DNA of 64,000 bases from the NCBI RefSeq assembly GCF_005502465.1, contig NZ_SCOT01000015.1, positions 21,052 to 85,051 of the forward strand, read 5' to 3'. Shown here in pieces: positions 62,417 through 64,000 of the stretch. The stretch is from Sphingopyxis sp. L1A2A. GTDB lineage: Bacteria > Pseudomonadota > Alphaproteobacteria > Sphingomonadales > Sphingomonadaceae. Position numbers and translations under genes: made by a program. Under the pieces are notes generated by a model, which saw only the letters and a list, made by a program, of their open reading frames with translations, was not told the origin of the DNA and made no database searches. Position 1 is the stretch's first letter, and the number at the start of each line of letters is the position of its first letter.

Positions 62417-62610
62417 GGGGTTCGCCAATTCGGGACCGTCAAGAGGATCGACGCGGCTGCGCCCGATTGCGGCAGAGCGTCCCCGCACAAATCGGGGTTC
62501 TCCGATTTGATACCGTCAAGACAACAGAAAACGCGCCCGTAGCCCAGCCGTTTGGAAGTCAAACTTATTATCGTTCTTTTTCAGTGGCTTATGAATTGAT
62601 ACCATCACAA
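62417..62610 (+). repeat. Three degenerate 28-nt direct repeats
   Basis: Copies begin near 62417, 62494 and 62584. The first two share GGGGTTC-N-CC-N-ATT-N-G and ACCGTCAAGA; the third keeps ATTGATACCATCACAA. The spacing is 77 and 90 nt. The region between the small genes is otherwise non-coding. Confidence 0.45.
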
Positions 62611-62655
62611 CATACAGCCCGCGGATTTCCGCACCTGAAATCGGAGAAAACCGTC

Positions 62656-62874
62656 ATGCACGTCACAGTGGATGCCAGCATATTATCGCACCCGGATGCC
62701 GTTGCCCGGTATGTCGGGAAGCCCAAGCCCTATCTCGCCGGGATGCGCTTCGCCCTCGAAGCCCTCGGCGTGGCCCTCCCCGGCCCGCTACAGCGCAAGG
62801 CGCCGGGACGTAAGCGATCAGCCCAGCCCTCGCGAATGACCGCCTTGCGGGACCGCAAGAAGGCGCTGGCGTAA
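62656..62874 (+). CDS. Small basic protein, unknown
   Basis: Not recognised. The 72-residue product has an N-terminal part (VTVDASILSHPDAVARYVGK) and a basic Pro/Arg/Lys-rich tail, which suits nucleic acid binding. GGAG stands 10 nt before ATG 62656. A longer in-frame start at 62467 would run through the direct repeats and is less likely. Confidence 0.55.
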   Translation: MHVTVDASILSHPDAVARYVGKPKPYLAGMRFALEALGVALPGPLQRKAPGRKRSAQPSRMTALRDRKKALA

Positions 62875-63164
62875 CCTCGGCACTCGCCGATCCAATCCTA
62901 TAGTCCCCGTGCGCGGGCTTTTCCGTTGAACGCGCACCGGGATTTCCTTGGCCTCGGCCTTGATTTCGGTCGAGCGGCCCTCTCCCCTTGCATCCCTCGT
63001 GGTTGTCCGGGTGCGCGGAGAGGGTCGCTCAATCGACCGCCTGCCCTGTCCGTGCTGATGCATGGTCGCCCCTCTGGCATTTCTGAAATCCAACCCACGT
63101 AAGCGCGGGGGCCACCTGTCTTGAATAACATACTTTTGAAACCCACCATCCCGAAAGGAAACCG
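62875..63164. other. Gap without a supported gene in the accessory segment
   Basis: The 290 nt hold open frames on the minus strand, but these show Arg/Pro-rich translations and no ribosome binding site. An inverted GCGCACCGGG/CCCGTGCGCG pair lies near 62907-62941. The right end carries AAGGA for the next gene. Confidence 0.4.
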
Positions 63165-63416
63165 ATGACCGATCCGGGCACGATGCCCATTTCATCCGCT
63201 GGCCTATATGCCCTGCGGAACAACCCCGACCTTGCCGACTATTTCAGCGGGAACTCCAATCGCATGGCCGCTTGTCGCGCTATGTTGGACCTTCTCCGGA
63301 TCCCTTACCCCTCGTGGGCTGTGCGAGGGGCGAGCGGACGCGCTGCCAATACCAAGGCCATGATTGCCGCGTTCCGCGCCGACAACCCGCGCGAGCGGCT
63401 TCCCTCGGCACGATAG
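63165..63416 (+). CDS. Small ORFan, related to the next gene
   Basis: The 83-residue product shares its C-terminal plan with the next protein: a Trp, then TKAMIAAFRADNPRERLP. AAGGA precedes ATG 63165. The stop TAG is directly followed by the next ATG, so the two are cotranslated. Function unknown. Confidence 0.65.
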   Translation: MTDPGTMPISSAGLYALRNNPDLADYFSGNSNRMAACRAMLDLLRIPYPSWAVRGASGRAANTKAMIAAFRADNPRERLPSAR

Positions 63417-63617
63417 ATGACGACTGACAGCGACCCCACAGGGGACGCACGAGCGATGTTCGCAGCAATGGACCGGCTCGATATGATGACCGGCCCTTCC
63501 CCCCGGTGGCAGGATTGCAACCTATCGTGCCGGGCATCGGAGACGAAGGCAGCAATCGCCCGCTTCAACGCAGATCATCCGCAGCGCAATTTACCTTGGG
63601 ACTATGGCCCACCGTGA
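63417..63617 (+). CDS. Small ORFan, apparent paralog of the previous gene
   Basis: The 66-residue product has W-x3-C then TKAAIARFNADHPQRNLP, which lines up with the end of the previous protein. It starts right after the previous stop and its own stop overlaps a GTG start by 4 nt. Function unknown. Confidence 0.65.
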   Translation: MTTDSDPTGDARAMFAAMDRLDMMTGPSPRWQDCNLSCRASETKAAIARFNADHPQRNLPWDYGPP

Positions 63618-63973
63618 CAGCGGATAGTCCACTGGTCCCCGATGGGATAAACCACGAGGCGGACCTATCCGGTATGACGCCGGGAGACCGCCGCAAGCAT
63701 CACACCCAGGAATTGCGGCGCGTCGCCTTCTTTCAAGGGAAGGAAGGGGCAGACGCATATCGGCTGCGGCACCCAGAGGCGCGCTCGATCCTCGTCAACG
63801 TCAATACCCTTGCATATTCACCCAAGCCCTCAGGCTATGCAGACGTAGTGGCGAGCATGGCCGAACTGTGGTTCGACAGCGACACGGCTGCGGATTCCGA
63901 CGATCCCGCGCAGGGATACCGACATGATCACGCGCATCGTTCCGATCTGATCCCGCGCGGGATTCCGATCTGA
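63614..63973 (+). CDS. Small ORFan with GTG start
   Basis: From GTG 63614 (in the GTGA overlap) the 119-residue product contains MTPGDRRKHHTQELRRVAFF and EARSILVNVNTLAYSPKPSG, and an acidic/His-rich end. Not recognised. The tight coupling with two preceding small genes is phage-like. The end of the gene lies in a 23-bp direct repeat. Confidence 0.6.
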   Translation: MTADSPLVPDGINHEADLSGMTPGDRRKHHTQELRRVAFFQGKEGADAYRLRHPEARSILVNVNTLAYSPKPSGYADVVASMAELWFDSDTAADSDDPAQGYRHDHAHRSDLIPRGIPI

Positions 63974-63981
63974 TGCCGCGC
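63940..63981 (+). repeat. Tandem repeat of 23 bp at the right edge
   Basis: TTCCGATCTGATCCCGCGC at 63940 recurs with one mismatch as TTCCGATCTGATGCCGCGC at 63963. A small dyad CGGCTC/GAGCCG follows (63983-63995) at the window edge. The array may continue outside. Confidence 0.6.
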
Positions 63982-64000
63982 ACGGCTCAGAGCCGTCATC

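Noticed and set aside
62818..63195. Minus-strand open frame in the accessory gap
   Set aside because: Arg/Pro-rich translation, no ribosome binding site, overlaps the supported 62656 gene and the start of the 63165 gene.

Overview
The window looks like a high-GC (roughly 65%) chromosomal segment of an alphaproteobacterium of the Sphingomonadales, most like Sphingopyxis or a close relative. The family-level content points there: an eukaryotic-type NADP isocitrate dehydrogenase, an alphaproteobacterial GAAC-N7-GAAC SOS box, several intergenic palindromic repeat families, and an envelope gene block (rpsB-tsf-pyrH-frr-uppS-cdsA-dxr-rseP-bamA-skp-fabZ) from which lpxD and lpxA are missing. That gap fits the sphingolipid outer membrane of sphingomonads. 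The genus is inference; no rRNA gene is present.

Layout. 1-13.6 kb: a GMC flavoprotein cut by the window edge, an acyltransferase, malate synthase G, an arginine catabolism set (M20 hydrolase, astA, astB), small hypotheticals, two convergent alpha/beta hydrolases and an MHS-type transporter. 13.8-20.2 kb: a RhlE-like helicase, a sulfide/persulfide module (bigR-like repressor, rhodanese, DoxX, TauE/SafE, with a divergent persulfide-dioxygenase-like gene), glycerol kinase and ribosomal protein L31. 20.4-31.5 kb: one long minus-strand block for envelope, isoprenoid and translation functions. 31.7-43 kb: a small membrane protein behind an SOS-like box, pssA-psd, icd, a K+/H+ antiporter, an M16 peptidase, a nitrilase-family amidase, a Nudix hydrolase, a DUF4126 protein and an FAD-dependent reductase. 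44-53 kb is rich in signalling: a LytS/LytTR pair, a LuxR-type HTH protein, a NarL-type regulator facing a hybrid histidine kinase, plus secreted, ankyrin, LprI-like and DoxX proteins and one interrupted small gene. 52.9-60 kb holds a single 2348-residue autotransporter built from Calx-beta and putative-Ig repeats.

From about 60.2 kb the character changes. A short tRNA-3'-end-like fragment, a lower-GC membrane/coiled-coil gene, a serine recombinase with its own dyad, degenerate direct repeats and a run of small, tightly packed ORFans suggest a mobile or phage/plasmid-derived segment that continues past the right edge.

Nothing here is a clearly recognisable new system. The best leads are the SOS-box small membrane protein (31.7-32.1 kb), the persulfide module with its doubled operator (17.4-17.5 kb), the M20 hydrolase coupled to astA/astB, the internally duplicated autotransporter, and the small-ORF array behind the recombinase.
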